A stretch of DNA of 64,000 nucleotides. Source: Doryteuthis pealeii. Its lineage: Eukaryota > Mollusca > Cephalopoda > Myopsida > Loliginidae. Every line of letters starts with the position of its first letter. Position 1 is the stretch's first letter. The stretch covers positions 91,929,130-91,993,129 of the forward strand of contig CM042138.1 of NCBI GenBank assembly GCA_023376005.1, written 5' to 3'. Positions 1-13,418 of this stretch are shown here, in pieces. The notes beneath the pieces were generated by a model. That model was given only the letters and a program-made list of their open reading frames with translations. It was not told where the DNA came from and made no database searches. The translations under genes and the position numbers were made by a program.

Positions 1-2021
<2,021 letters not shown>

Positions 2022-2022
<1 letters not shown>

Positions 2023-2210
2023 CTCTGTTGGGTTTCCTATCTAGGAGTTTATCAGAAAATGAGTTTAAGAAAAATGTGTTTAAAAAAGAAAATTGAGTAC
2101 CCATCAAGAATGAATAAAAAAGAAAACATCTTCGGCATAAAATGGCCCAACAAGGGTTGACATGCCGTAATCTCCGACCAACACACAACCCAACGGATGC
2201 TTATTAGTTT
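2022..2210 (-). mobile_element. Family B terminal fragment
   Basis: On the minus strand this is one end of family B, with CGGCATGTCAACCCTTG and AATGGCCC/GCCGAAGATG. It is cut off by the PLE at 2022, whereas the mirror copy at 31290 continues into a long family B element. That makes 2022 a true sequence junction. Confidence 0.75.
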
Positions 2211-2439
2211 CATCTCAGGACGGACAGTGTTATACGGCCGTTCCTAACAGTGGAGAATATACACCGGTTCTCACTATAAATAGTAAGACACCGAGTGAAA
2301 AGGTTGTACTGTTACCGTACTGTTACCGTTTAGCGGCAAGCTAGCCGTTCTTGTACCTTATTGTAAAATACACTTGTCTCTTTTACCCTACCTCGACTTG
2401 ACTTCTTTTTTTTACTGTTGAACTAACATCACAACATAC

Positions 2440-2512
2440 ATATAGATAGAAAGACAGACAGACAGACAGACAAATAGACAAACAGATAGATAGATAGATA
2501 GATAGATAGATA
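2440..2512. repeat. (GACA)n/(GATA)n microsatellite
   Basis: Tetranucleotide GACA units pass into GATA units. The mirror copy is at about 30952-31022 as TATC/TGTC. Confidence 0.9.
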
Positions 2513-2792
2513 TTTCTAAATACATACATACAGATATATTGAAATTGAATACACAAGCGAATATCAAAGTGATATTGTTGTTGGGCTCTAAGCATTGCCC
2601 ATTGTCTTTTTTTCGTTTGAACATTACAAAGACTAACCTTTCATATATTCGGACTTTCGCCTTCTTATTCGAAAGAATTCAATGTATAATTTCGTTCAAT
2701 TATTTTGGTCCGGAGCATAAATCGGCCCGCGGCAATGGGCGTTATATTTTATAATGATAAAGTACATTCATTAAATGAATCATTCTCAAGTA

Positions 2793-2796
<4 letters not shown>

Positions 2797-2833
<37 letters not shown>

Positions 2834-2843
2834 TATATATATG
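2797..2843. repeat. (TA)n microsatellite
   Basis: Pure TA interrupted once. The mirror tract at 30630-30676 differs in phase and length. Confidence 0.9.
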
Positions 2844-3309
2844 CTAAGGTAATAATAGCATCTCTGTATATGTTCATTGAATATGTATTTCCTCTGCCAA
2901 GATACATTTGCTGTAGTCTCTGAGAGAATTTACTTATTGAACTAAATGTATATGATATCCATTTCCTAAAGTAAAATCCGCAGTGTAATTCAATCAACGG
3001 TGCCCTATTAAGAAAGTTCTACTTCTATAACATGTGTCTGTGTTTTTAACCCTTAACCTCCTCAATAGTTGATCTAAAAATACAAGGACACAATTAATGA
3101 GGAGACTCATTGAATGCCTCCGGGGTTGTTCAAACGTTTGCAATTAATTTCAGAGATAGCGGTATCAGAATTTTCTTTCAGAAAGAGTTTCAAAAGTAGA
3201 TAGTTAACGATACATGTTTGATAATGATAGAATGTGCATAATAAATCGTAAAAGCTATGAAGTATTCATTATGAAACTGGATTAACATGTAAAATTGTTA
3301 CGATTTTGT

Positions 3310-3615
3310 GGCCATCCTAGGCATCAAGCAAGAGCACTGTCCAGTTGATACCCCTTGTGTTAAGCAAAGCGCTATCCTTAGTGAAGAAACGTTTGGTTGC
3401 TCCTCGTGTTACTTTAATATTGGGTATGATCCTTAAGTCCATAATTACTTGCGATCCGTTCGTCAATGCGAATAAAGTAGAAATGGACGGCTGTCAATAT
3501 TAGCGCATTAAATAGTAACCAATCACGTATTCGGCTGTTGATTGGTTTGTGTGTAAACCACGTGACGTCGCGTAGTCTTATAAATTTAAGTGGTGGATTG
3601 CAGCAAGCTTTATAT
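3310..3615 (-). mobile_element. Copia-associated LTR-like fragment plus leader
   Basis: Read on the minus strand: an LTR-like stretch (CCACTTAAATTTATAGAC, then GACGAACGGATCTGCAAG) followed by GTATCAACTGGACAGTGC and TCTTGCTTGATGCC. The last part matches the sequence just upstream of gag in the copia relic (44065-44130), and GTATCAACTGG resembles a tRNA primer-binding site. It is therefore probably a 5' LTR with leader and no body. LTR edges cannot be placed exactly. Mirror copy at 29850-30165. Confidence 0.5.
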
Positions 3616-4327
3616 AAAAATATATTTAACAGAAAGAATAAAGAATTCAAAACTAAACGTTCAAATTGCATCCACGGTATCAAAAACTTAGATGATTAGA
3701 AATTTAAGTTTCTGGGATGAATTAAAAACATGTTTATATATACTTAAAATGGTTAAATACTAACTAATATTTACCTAATCGACCCATCCACATCACTGCG
3801 ATCCACAAATATAACTGATTCTTTACTTACCTTCCGAAAATGTACGATAACAACCGTTTATTCGCGGATGTTTCTATTCTAAAAGTTTTTCTCGTATTTC
3901 TTATTTGTTAACAAATACTTTATTTACTGTGTTGCATTCCAAATTAATCAATTTGTAAAACATCCGGTTATTCTCGGTTTCAATATTTCATTAAAACAAA
4001 CTTTAAAAAAATAATTAATTACTGAAATACTTAATTGGGATACTTAATTATATTATATTGCTAGACGTACCCTTACATGAGAATGGGTATGGCAGCGACA
4101 GAATATATTTAAAGTCTAGAGGCTGGTAAAAGCTAAGTACCGAACGAGAAACAAGTAATTGTATGTGCTTTCCTGACAAAGGCGTAGAGAGCAGGTTGGG
4201 AATAGTCAAGTCATTGCTTTACCAGAGTGAAATTCTTCACGGTCATCAAAATTTATGGACCACTTGATGGTTAATCAGATTGCACAGCGAAATTACTGGC
4301 ATAGGTCGATTATCAATTGCCGTTGCG

Positions 4328-4528
4328 TTACCAAGTTATATAATATATTATATATATATATATATAATATATATAGATGCATATTATACATACATTTACA
4401 TATATACATACACCATATATACATATATATGATACAACATATATATATATATATACCATACACACACACATACACACGCATATATATATAATATATAATA
4501 TATATTATAGTATATATATATAATATAA
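4328..4528. repeat. Interrupted (TA)n/(CA)n microsatellite
   Basis: A mosaic of TA, CATA and CACA runs. The open frames across it are low-complexity Tyr/Ile/Cys translations, not genes. Confidence 0.9.
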
Positions 4529-4559
4529 ACGAATAAGTAAGTGAACCAGACAGTCTATC

Positions 4560-4835
4560 AGAGAAAAATTTTGAAAAACATACAATGTTTTTAATTAATG
4601 TGTATTTATTGGCTTATATTGCAATATTTCAGTCTGTATAAGACCATCATCAGGGCCGATCTGTCATGTAACGAAGAAAATAGATTTAGATAAATATACC
4701 AATAAATAAATATTTCCTTACAAACTGGTCATATTTATAAAAAAAATCCTCGTTACATAGCAGATCGGCCTGATGATGGTCTTATACAGACTGAAATATT
4801 GCAATATTAGCCAATAGATACAACATTAATTAATA
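4560..4835. mobile_element. Palindromic element with hammerhead-like core on both arms
   Basis: Two arms of about 90-100 bp are inverted around a short AT spacer. Each arm carries CTGATGA (4770-4776 plus; 4647-4653 minus), a candidate stem II GGTCT/AGACT, GAAA (4793-4796 plus; 4627-4630 minus) and the palindrome ATATTGCAATAT. That is the order of a hammerhead ribozyme, but there is an extra U after CUGAUGA and stem I is imperfect (GCC/GGC displaced by one base). Such cores are known from PLE termini. Mirror copy at 28618-28915. Confidence 0.6.
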
Positions 4836-5160
4836 ATATATATATATATATTATATATATATTATATATATATATAATATTATATATATATACACATCTA
4901 TATACATGCATAAATAATATCTTACACACACAATATACACACACATACTATACCAGCATAAATAAATTATATATACAGCACACACACAAACACATATATA
5001 CATGCATAAATAAATATATACACACACAAATATATATACATGCATAAATAAATATATACACATTACACACATATAATATATACATGCATAAATAAATATA
5101 TACACATAAACACATATATATATGCATAAATAAATATATATACACACACAAATGTAATCA

Positions 5161-5212
<52 letters not shown>

Positions 5213-5384
5213 CACACACACAGATATACATGCATAAATAAATATATATACACACACAATTATACATGCAAATACATATATCACACACACACATATATAC
5301 ATGCATAAATAAATATATACCACACACACTATATTATACATGCATAAATATATATACACACATATAGTATATACATGCAAAATT

Positions 5385-5415
<31 letters not shown>

Positions 5416-5418
5416 CAC

Positions 5419-5452
<34 letters not shown>
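4836..5452. repeat. Complex minisatellite built on TACATGCATAAATAAATATA
   Basis: About ten imperfect units repeat ATACATGCATAAATAAATAT followed by variable (TA)n(CA)n, ending in long CA and TA runs. The higher-order unit separates it from a plain dinucleotide repeat. Mirror copy at about 28030-28617. Confidence 0.9.
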
Positions 5453-5454
<2 letters not shown>

Positions 5455-5456
<2 letters not shown>

Positions 5457-6065
5457 TGATAGTATCAAGACTTCCATGATGGGATACAACAAATCGAGAA
5501 CTCAAAACGTACATATAAAGATTTTGTGTATATACATATAATATTAGTGTAGGTGCATATTTTTTTATAATACAGAGTATTGTATTACAAATATATGAAA
5601 ACTTTAATTCATCGAAATAAGTTAAGATTTTTTTAACGAGTTAACCATTTATATGTTCTGAGATTTTGTGTTTGGTTAATTTTCATAACCCCAAAATGTG
5701 GTCAGATAATTAAGATTATGTGGAATAGAAGAGACAAAACTTTTTCTTTCATTTAAGAGGGTTTGTTTCTTCTATTTCAACATGAACAGCTGTTATATTA
5801 TATAGGCACATATATCTTGATTATGTGCAATCGAAGAGACGCACTTTTTTTTTCTTTTTACATCTAGCAGCTGTGGAGTTTTTCACTCCAACCAGAAAGA
5901 AATATTTCAGCGTAAATAATGAGAGAAACTGTTGAGAACACTAATATTAATGGCATTTATCCTTCTTGAGAGAATAAAAAATACATAAAAAATTATGAAT
6001 CAGAAGTCTAATGCATACACGAAAACATCTACAAAAATAACCTGTAAAAGAAACTTGAGTACCAC
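5455..6065. other. AT-rich stretch without a recognisable gene
   Basis: No coding frame, RNA or repeat boundary is recognised. It reads as anonymous arm sequence with its mirror at about 27400-28010. Confidence 0.5.
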
Positions 6066-6094
6066 TTTTATTCTCACACTCTACAGCCTTGGCA

Positions 6095-6270
6095 TTTGAT
6101 ATCCCACAGGGTTATTATACCATAAACAAAAATGAAGCTAATGAAAATTATTTATACCAATTTGAAATTATCAAGAACTTGAAACAGAAACTTTTTTCAA
6201 AATGACTTCAATGACCCGAAAAGGGTGATATGCCGTAAAAACAAACTAAAACCAAACTAACCATTCAACA
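6095..6270 (-). mobile_element. Short family B-like element
   Basis: The right end on the minus strand reads TTTTACGGCATATCACCC with AAGTCATT/GGGTCATT following. The left side has GGCATTTGATATCCCACAG and GGGTTATTATACCAT, a diverged partner end like that at 59920-59960. It looks like a miniature internally deleted member. Mirror at about 27215-27395. Confidence 0.45.
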
Positions 6271-6439
6271 GTCTAATCCTATAAAAGATTGTTATTATAT
6301 TTAAGCGTGTGAAATAATTATAAAAAATATGTTTTGTTTTATTGACTACAATAAATGATGCTCCATATTTTTATAAGAATGGAATTGAAATGATGTCTGC
6401 TTGTTAAAATAGTGTTTGTCGAACTGTCTATCACACGTA

Positions 6440-6745
6440 GATATATTTACACAAAATGCCCATCGTAACGGTTATAACTGTAGAAAATGGAATCAGCGAC
6501 CCGAGTTCAAATCCTGGAGGGAGATGTGTTGCGTTCACTTCACATAATGTCATGTGAAAACGTGGAGTCATTTGTTTCGTCAATAGCAATGTGTAACTGT
6601 TTTACTGAGTTCTTTAGTCTTAGTTAGACAACCAGTCTAGGAGAAGTAAAAACCCTGATTCAAACCAGTTTTAACCTCTTAAAAATCGGATTTTTGTTGC
6701 ATCTTGCTTTTGGCAGTGAGATTGGGTAAACTCGTACATCTACTT
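6440..6745 (+). mobile_element. tRNA-derived SINE
   Basis: The head resembles a tRNA promoter: an A-box-like segment around CGTAACGGTTATAACTG and a B box GAGTTCAAATCC (about 6503-6514). The body carries CAACCAGTCTAGGAGAAG and a tail region TTGCATCTTGC ending at GGGTAAA. It shares all these blocks, in order, with the other SINE copies here. No coding capacity is expected; such elements rely on LINE machinery. Mirror at 26740-27025. Confidence 0.8.
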
Positions 6746-7669
6746 ACAAAGAATTTCCTTTCTATATTCAAACTCTTTCAGGTGGTCAGTATATTAAACA
6801 TGATCAGTTCATATGTTCTCTTGTTTAAATACTTGTAAAACTCATTGTAGATGAGAATATATCATGATTCCCTTTTTTTTTTATATTTTGAAATTTGAAA
6901 AACTCATATTCACATCATTAATTAGACGAGACTTTTTTGTTTTATTTTGGATAATGTCTTTGTTTTTATTTCAATTTCACCTTTCAAACTTATCTTGCAT
7001 ATGGTTCTCTTATCTGCGACCAGGTTTATTGTTCAGCAAAATCAACACCTCTTCACAATGAATAAATATTTTCTCTGGCTTTAAACTGATATAAACAAAC
7101 AAAGAAATACACAAAGGAAATATGATACATAACGCCAAGAAGTTACCATGAAAGTGAAACAATAGGACAAAGTTCCATAAAGGAACTTTATCTTTGTAAG
7201 CAAGGGGATTCAGTAGATCCAAAAATGCCTCATGATATGTTTAATTCGAAATTGGCCTGAAACATTTAATGTCTTTTCGAAATATGTGTCATTTAAAACA
7301 AGATTAAAGGAAAATGCATTACTTTAAAAAGCAAAATAAAAAACGCCCGCTGGACGACGTAAAATAAATATTGCCTGAGGGGATGGGAGTTGAAAATCTA
7401 ATATCAGAGAGTTTGTATCATAAGTAAAGTAAAATCCTCAAATTTATTAAAGGAGTAAAATAAAATAAATTTATTAAGGTGTAAAAAATAAAAAAAATTG
7501 AAATGGAAACTTAGTTCTGATAACCTTTAAAATATATATTAAATAAAACAAACTATGTATAGACAGATAATACCAGACATGTATTTATTAAAACTTGTTT
7601 TAAAAAACAAGTGAGGACCGCCTAATGTTGCATAATCAAATTTTGAGTATATTATCTATGTTATGACGA

Positions 7670-7760
7670 TTTCGGGTATAGTGACGTAAGCAGTGACGTA
7701 GTTTTTGTTACAGACAAGAACCGGAAGCGAATCTCTATTATTAATAGATAATGAAAAAGA
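7670..7760 (+). repeat. Family D fragment
   Basis: The segment TAGTGACGTAAGCAGTGACG with GTTACAGACAAGAACC is shared, diverged, with 36170-36240 and 49690-49790. Its nature is unknown. Mirror at 25725-25800. Confidence 0.5.
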
Positions 7761-7919
7761 AAGGGTTTCCAACGCAAACCAGGAAAATCAACAGAAAAAT
7801 GGATTCATGTAAAGTTAATCGAAATATTTATGAAAGGTTAAAGATTAAAAGACCTAATGAAAGAAAATTAAATTATCCAACCCTGCTGTATACGTGACAG
7901 AGAAGACATTCGTTGGCTA

Positions 7920-8440
7920 GTTGGATTTTATGGTATAAGAATTAACGTCGTGGGTAACTCAATAGCTAACACCCGTTTCTTATAATGCACTAGTTTATCC
8001 AAGGAAGGGTAACCTAACGCAGAAACATATGGATTGACACAAATTCCGACAAAGAGTTATAACAAATAGACTTTATTGCCTAGCAAAGTTCAACAGAAGA
8101 ATACAAAACAGGGTAAAAAATAAAGGCTTCAATTTGATTGGATCAATGCAAGACCATCCTTTTTTACTATTTTATTCACTCACCCCTCGTGAGCTTTTCT
8201 GTCTGCCTTGTTTGATAAGAGTCACTAATAAAGATATGCTGTCTGAAATTTAGGGATAAGGACAGTCTATAAGAATTAGTGAGGGTTAACTCAAGTAGCT
8301 AACACGAGATTTCTTATAATGCACTAGTTTATCCAAGAGAGAGAGTAACCTAACGCAGACATATGAAATCCCGACAAAAAGTTATAACAAACAGACTTTA
8401 TTGTCTAAAACAAACCAACAGAAATAATATATTCAGAGGA
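7920..8440. repeat. Direct repeat pair (about 175 bp units)
   Basis: Units at about 7935-8110 and 8267-8440 share TTCTTATAATGCACTAGTTT, GTAACCTAACGCAGA, AGTTATAACAAA and AGACTTTATTG in the same order. They are diverged and about 330 bp apart. LTR-like remnants or an old tandem duplication are possible. Mirror at about 25030-25540. Confidence 0.6.
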
Positions 8441-8734
8441 TAGATTAATGTCCTAAAGAAGAAGAATCCTTGATGACAGTTTGAGGCTATAAAAGAAAAC
8501 GTAAAGAGTTGTGGACCATGATAGATGCCAGATGCGTAGCTAAATCTTATGACGGAATAGAATTATTTGGGTAAGCGTACTACACGGGAAATGTCAGTCT
8601 GGTGGGCCAAACCTTTTAAAGATAGATTATAAAAAGCGCGCTAGAACAAAGTATGATACGTGACAGAGAGAATTGTTGCGGGAAAAACAATGCTGTACCG
8701 GAACTGCAGCGTGAAAGAATACTGTTTTGTCTAG

Positions 8735-8890
8735 CTTGCCTGGATCGAACTCATGTCCTCGGAATACAATGATTAAGTAGTCAACCAGCCACGCATTATG
8801 GCTGTTGAATTGGCGGAGGAATAAACCATGTGACCTCGCCAGTCTATAAATTTAAGTGGGCATTGTAGCACACCTTATATACAACAATAC
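8735..8890 (-). mobile_element. Copia LTR-like fragment (5' part)
   Basis: On the minus strand it reads AAGGTGTGCTACAATG, CCACTTAAATTTATAGACT and CACATGGTTTAT, like the LTR-like pieces at 3310-3615 and 41590-41815. The mirror is at 24580-24725. Confidence 0.45.
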
Positions 8891-8892
8891 TC

Positions 8893-9172
8893 AATGATGG
8901 AAGTGCGTTGTGCAATGGTTAAAAGTCATGGAATAGATTCGTCGCCCGAGTTCAAATCCTGGACGTGTAATTGCATTTCACTTAGCGCCAATACCCTTGG
9001 GAAGGTATGAACCATAATCTCCCTCAATTATGGACAAAACAGTAGCAGATTGTGTTCTTTAACTTTTGGTTAGGCAACCGGTCTAGGAAAGGAAAACTCT
9101 GAATTCAAACCAGTAAACTCGCTTAAGAAATTGACCTTGTGTCACATCCTGCTTGTACGGAGGGTTTGGTAA
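8893..9172 (+). mobile_element. tRNA-derived SINE, near full length
   Basis: Head: GTGCGTTGTGCAATGGTTAA, matching a tRNA A box, then B box GAGTTCAAATCC at about 8960-8971. Body: CCCTTGGGAAGGTATGAACC, GGCAACCGGTCTAGGA and GAATTCAAACCAG. Tail: TTGTGTCACATCCTGCTTG, then GGTAAATATATAT, so it ends in a TA microsatellite. Length about 270 bp. This is the clearest copy for defining the family. Mirror at 24275-24575. Confidence 0.88.
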
Positions 9173-9429
9173 ATATATATATATATACAACAATACTCCA
9201 ACAAAAACTATTTTCCGATACTTTTTTCTGGCATTGACAAAGCTTCTATTACTTTTTTGAAATAATTGTGTTTCATCTGAAACCGAATCCTTCACAGAGG
9301 AGCTTATATTATTGAGATTAGTAGAGCGTATCTTTCCTGTTCGGATAAACCCCAATGTATCTAGAATTGTTTGTAATAAAGTTAATTCAGTGGGCTCCAT
9401 TCGCACTCTATTCTTCATAGAATATTTAC

Positions 9430-9575
9430 CCAACCCTTCCACACTAGCAAGATACAAACATGGTCAATTTAAGCGGGATTAAACAAATTTGATTTAGCGT
9501 TTACCTTCTCCTTTAACCGGTTATCATATCAATGTTAAAGTCACCGATCTGCCATTATCTTTTACCCAAGCTGAA
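9430..9575 (-). mobile_element. SINE 3' half
   Basis: On the minus strand: body end (TAACCGGTTAAAGGAGAAGG) and tail (GCTTAAATTGACCATG, TATCTTGCTAGTGTGG, GGGTTGGGTAAA). The tRNA head is absent. The 124-residue frame at 9083-9457 starts inside this tail, so it is not credible as a gene. Mirror at 23880-24030. Confidence 0.65.
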
Positions 9576-9599
9576 AGGAAAATAGTTAAATTCATATAT

Positions 9600-9748
9600 T
9601 CCGAACGTACCGGTATTATTTGCACGTTTCGACACTGACAAACGGATCTGCAACCAAGGACTCTACTCAACCAAAGATCTACCCAACACTAAGGGACACC
9701 GAGGAACAACCAAATGATTCTGGCTGAACTTGCACAAAGGTGTCAAAA
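9600..9748 (+). mobile_element. Copia LTR-like fragment (3' part)
   Basis: CGACACTGACAAACGGATCT and CACTAAGGGACACCGAGG match the 3' part of the LTR-like repeat at 29990-30060. It directly precedes a telomere-like unit. Mirror at 23695-23830. Confidence 0.4.
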
Positions 9749-9752
9749 TAGA

Positions 9753-9918
9753 CTGACCAGAAAAAACAGACCCAAATTATTTATTTATTTCCCATTAAAC
9801 TAACCTTAAACCCACACCCCAACCCTAACACCTAAGCCTAACCCCACCCTAACCTAAAGCCCCTAGTTGAAATTTACAGTTTTATTACAAAATTTGGGTT
9901 CTGTTTTTCCTGTTTAGC
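9753..9918 (+). repeat. Family T telomere-like unit
   Basis: The left end GACCAGAAAAAACAGACCC and right end GGGTTCTGTTTTTCCTG are inverted. Between them are CATTAAACTAACCTTAAACC, degenerate CCCTAA repeats, then CCCCTAGTTGAAATTTAC and AGTTTTATTACAAAATTTG. The TTAGGG-type core is a metazoan telomere motif, but here it sits inside a dispersed unit. Mirror at 23525-23692. Confidence 0.8.
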
Positions 9919-10359
9919 GCGATATGAAATGCAAACAACCTCGGTTTTGCTCGTGTCGCTGTGTCCATTTCCTAGAAAACCATTTATATAACGACGCCTC
10001 TAATATGCAGGTGTCTATCATATTGCAATAATATGATATTTTTAGTTTACAATTCGCCTTTATGTTGGCAATCCTGTAAAATGGTATTGTTGATGAAATC
10101 ACCTTTTAGGTTTCCAATTATTATTTTATCTCAAACAAACAACAATCATTTCAGAGCAAAGGAGAAAACAAACAGCTGTAGTATGAACCAAAACGATTCG
10201 AATTTTTCAAGAAAGTGAAAAGTATAGCATCACGATTAAAATACAGTGTTGGATTTATGGAAATAATATTCATAGTATGTTGGGGTTTTTTCAAACTCGT
10301 TTTGCAATCGATTTTACTTCTTAAAAAAAAAACCTTATAGGGCTAAACATGATCTGACA

Positions 10360-10455
10360 AGATATATTTATATATATATAAATATATATATATAATATAT
10401 ATATATATGTTGTGTGTGTGTGTGGGTGTGTTGTGTGTGTGTGTGTGTGGTATAG
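10360..10455. repeat. (TA)n-(GT)n compound microsatellite
   Basis: TA runs pass into GT/GTGGG runs just before the palindromic element. Mirror at 22988-23075. Confidence 0.9.
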
Positions 10456-10745
10456 TGAGACATTTGAAAAGAGACAGTTTAATAAAATGAGTGGTAAGAT
10501 ATTAGCCGACGCTGCAGTTGTTTCAATGTGTTAAGTAGATCTTTTTCAGGGCTTTTGTTGATATAAGGAAGAGTAAAAAAAAAATTATCACAGAATAATG
10601 AGGAAGAATGAACTATCATAGCCTGAAGAAGATCTACTTAACAGATTGAAACACTGCAGCGTCGGCTAATAAACTTACCATCATTTTAATTAAGTTTTTT
10701 TGTTTTTCAAATTTCTCACTATACTACATACCGTCGGATTCACTT
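10450..10745. mobile_element. Palindromic element with hammerhead-like core
   Basis: Inverted arms (about 10450-10560 and 10610-10735) end in AGTGAGA...AATTTGAAAA and the terminal motif CCGTCGGATTCACTTCC. The plus arm carries CTGAAGA (10623-10629), a candidate stem II GATCT/AGATT, GAAA (10648-10651), a near-palindromic stem III ACACTGCAGCGT and the triplet GTC (10661-10663). The minus arm has AGCCCTGAAAAAGATC, where G8 of the core is lost but AGCC can pair with GGCT in stem I. Together the arms spell a hammerhead-like architecture with one extra A after CUGAAGA. Mirror at 22685-22990. Confidence 0.6.
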
Positions 10746-10755
10746 CCATTCTCTC

Positions 10756-10789
10756 TTCACACACACACACACACACACACACCACACAC

Positions 10790-10837
<48 letters not shown>

Positions 10838-10850
10838 TATATATATGAAC
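10756..10850. repeat. (CA)n-(TA)n compound microsatellite
   Basis: CA repeat joins TA repeat next to the CCGTCGGATTCACTTCC terminal motif. Mirror at 22598-22682. Confidence 0.9.
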
Positions 10851-10861
10851 ATAGAGAGTTG

Positions 10862-11008
10862 AGTAAATCCGACATATCAGTAAGGAAAAAGAAAAGTGGA
10901 CAAAAACTAATAACTCAAACAAGTAGATGTAGATGAGATATATTTCGTTCCTTTCTACATCTACTTGTTTGAGTTATCATTTCTGTACACTTTTCCTTTT
11001 TCCTTACT
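10862..11008. repeat. Hairpin repeat, arms about 60 bp
   Basis: AACTCAAACAAGTAGATGTA is followed after about 15 bp by its inverse TACATCTACTTGTTTGAGTT, and the flanks GTAAGGAAAAAGAAAAGTG are inverted too. It is flanked by TA tracts. Mirror at 22430-22570. Confidence 0.85.
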
Positions 11009-11009
11009 C

Positions 11010-11011
11010 AT

Positions 11012-11062
<51 letters not shown>

Positions 11063-11415
11063 TCCATAAAGTCCGAATGCAATAAAAACTTTCAGTCTTT
11101 AAGTACGCGGATTCTATGGACACCCCAGTATATATATATATAATAATATATATATATATATATATATATAGTATATATATATATATAATTATATATACGT
11201 CTCTGTGTGTAACTGTGCGTATATATATGTATCTATCTATATATCTATGTAATTGTATGTATATACAGACATAATATATATATATATATATTATATATAT
11301 GTACATAGGTAGTGTGGTATATATGTATCTATGTACAATACACATGTATGTAGTATATATGTTTATGTACATGTATATGTACATATATATATTATATATA
11401 TATATAATATATATA
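11010..11415. repeat. Complex (TA)n region with CTATG/TACATAG units
   Basis: Long TA tracts are interrupted by a unique 70-bp block (11061-11130) and by GTATCTATCTATATATC-type units. The giant repeat stops matching inside this tract at about 11345. Confidence 0.85.
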
Positions 11416-11419
11416 TATA

Positions 11420-11422
11420 TCG

Positions 11423-11473
<51 letters not shown>

Positions 11474-13379
11474 AAAGAGAGAGAGAGAGAGAAAAATATA
11501 AGGAGGAAGATAAATAAAGGGAAGAGAAAATAATTATATATTTCATAAAACACATTGCATTTTTATTATATATCTTAAGAACTACAATGCAAAATCTTTA
11601 TGGGAGGTTTTCTGTAATGACATTAGAATAGAAAATGATTTTTAGCGAAATATTTAACGGCAGAATTATTTTAATGGCTTTTTAGAACTTGGGAAAAAGC
11701 TTCATAAAACCAAGAAAAATACGAAAACATCAAATTAATAGTTAGAATAAAAATAAAGTATATATTCTCATAGAGAAAAAAGAAAAATTATTAACCCTGA
11801 CATATGGCATGTGAATTGGAAAAAAAATCGAAAGATCTATAAGAGGTGTGTTTGAAAAGTGCCGGAAAAGGAAATATTAAAGAACAAAAAGAATGGAATA
11901 TTCATGAAATTGCGAAGCAAAAATATGAAATTAAAAACCAATTTATTTTGCAACAGTAAACTGTAATTACATTAATAGAATATTTCATTTCAATGATTTC
12001 CAGTTGATTCTAATGTCTCACGCAGTTGACGTCATAGGGATGTAGCCACACCACGACAGCAATCGTGTAGAGAGTACATTTCAATTAATTGGATTCGTTA
12101 TCCCCGCCCTGGTGTTTTCGAATGAGGGTTTACTGTTGTGTTACGGCTCTTCTTTCAGAGGCGTGTCGTTCTTTCAAATCAGTCTGTTTGAATTTTTCCG
12201 TGGTAAGCCAGCTTTATAAAGATTCGAACGCCTATCATTTCGTTTGCTTGTCAACAGCAACTTTATTTTGCCGTGGCAATTCGTCTTGTAGGGTTACAGT
12301 TTATGGTGTCATAAATTGTTGGCAGACTTTGAAGCGAGAATAAGTGTCGTTAACTTTGAATTCATGGCAGCGAAGATTGACCTTAGAGCCGTTAAAGGAC
12401 AAATAAGCACACGTCTAAGATCAAATATTTGTTACGTGTGAGGGTTTTGCACTGATATTCACCTATAGTGAGTTGGGCTTACCAAGAATCATTGGTACAT
12501 TTCCACTGTCCCCATGAATCTAAAGTTAACGACACTTATTCTCTCTCTAATCTCTCAACAATTTATGACACCATAAACTGTAACCCTACAAGACGAATTG
12601 CCACGCAAAATAAAGTTGCTGTTTGACAAGCAAAACGAAATGATAGGCTTCGAATCTTTATAAAGCTGGCTACAGGAAAAATTTCAACAGATTCTTTGAT
12701 TTATAACAACCCTCTGAAAGAAACCGTAACACAACAGTAAACCCTCCATTCAAACCACAGTATACAATCCAATTAATTAAAATGTACTCTTATCTACATT
12801 GCTCGTCTTTGCTATCCCTATGACGTCAACTGCGTGAACATTAATCAACTGAAATCTATATAATATATCTATATATATTATATCTTGCAAAATAAATTGG
12901 TTTTTAATTCTTATATGCTTCGCAATTTCATGAATTCCATTCTTTCTTGTTCTTTAATATTTCTTTTCCGGCACTTTTCAAAACACCTCTTATAGATCTT
13001 TCGATTTTTTTCCCAATTCACATGCCATTATGTCAGGGTTAATAATTTTTCTTTTTTTCTCTTGAGAAATATATACTTTTATTTTATTTCTAACTATTAA
13101 TTTGATGTTTTCGTATTTTCTTGGTTTATGAAGCTTTTTCCCAAGTTCTAAAAAGCCATTAAAATATTCTGCCCGTTAAATATTTCGCTAAAAATACATT
13201 TTTATTCTAATGTCCATTACAGAAAACCTCCCATAAAGATTTTGCATTGTAGTTCTTAAGATATATAATAAAAATGCAATGATGTTTTATGAATATATAA
13301 TTATTTCTCTTTCCCTTTATTTATCTTCCTCCTTATATCTTTTTCTCTCTCTCTCTCTCTTTACTCTCTCTCTCTCTCT

Positions 13380-13418
<39 letters not shown>

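Noticed and set aside
4851..5422. Long Cys/Tyr/Ile/Val open frames up to 158 residues on the minus strand
   Set aside because: They are translations of (TA)n/(CA)n minisatellite; similar frames are open in several phases and mirror positions.
9083..9457. 124-residue frame on the minus strand that looks gene-like (SSVKDSVSDETQLFQKSNRS)
   Set aside because: It starts in a SINE tail, runs into a TA tract and a second SINE tail, and is broken by indels in the mirror copy at 24000-24270. A small exon cannot be excluded, but nothing supports one.
11420..11515. CRISPR-like or regularly spaced array
   Set aside because: It is an imperfect (GA)n tract with no spacers; nothing prokaryotic is present in the window.
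12089..12343. 84-residue frame on the plus strand
   Set aside because: It lies in one arm of the foldback element; the partner arm does not keep the frame and no domain is recognised.
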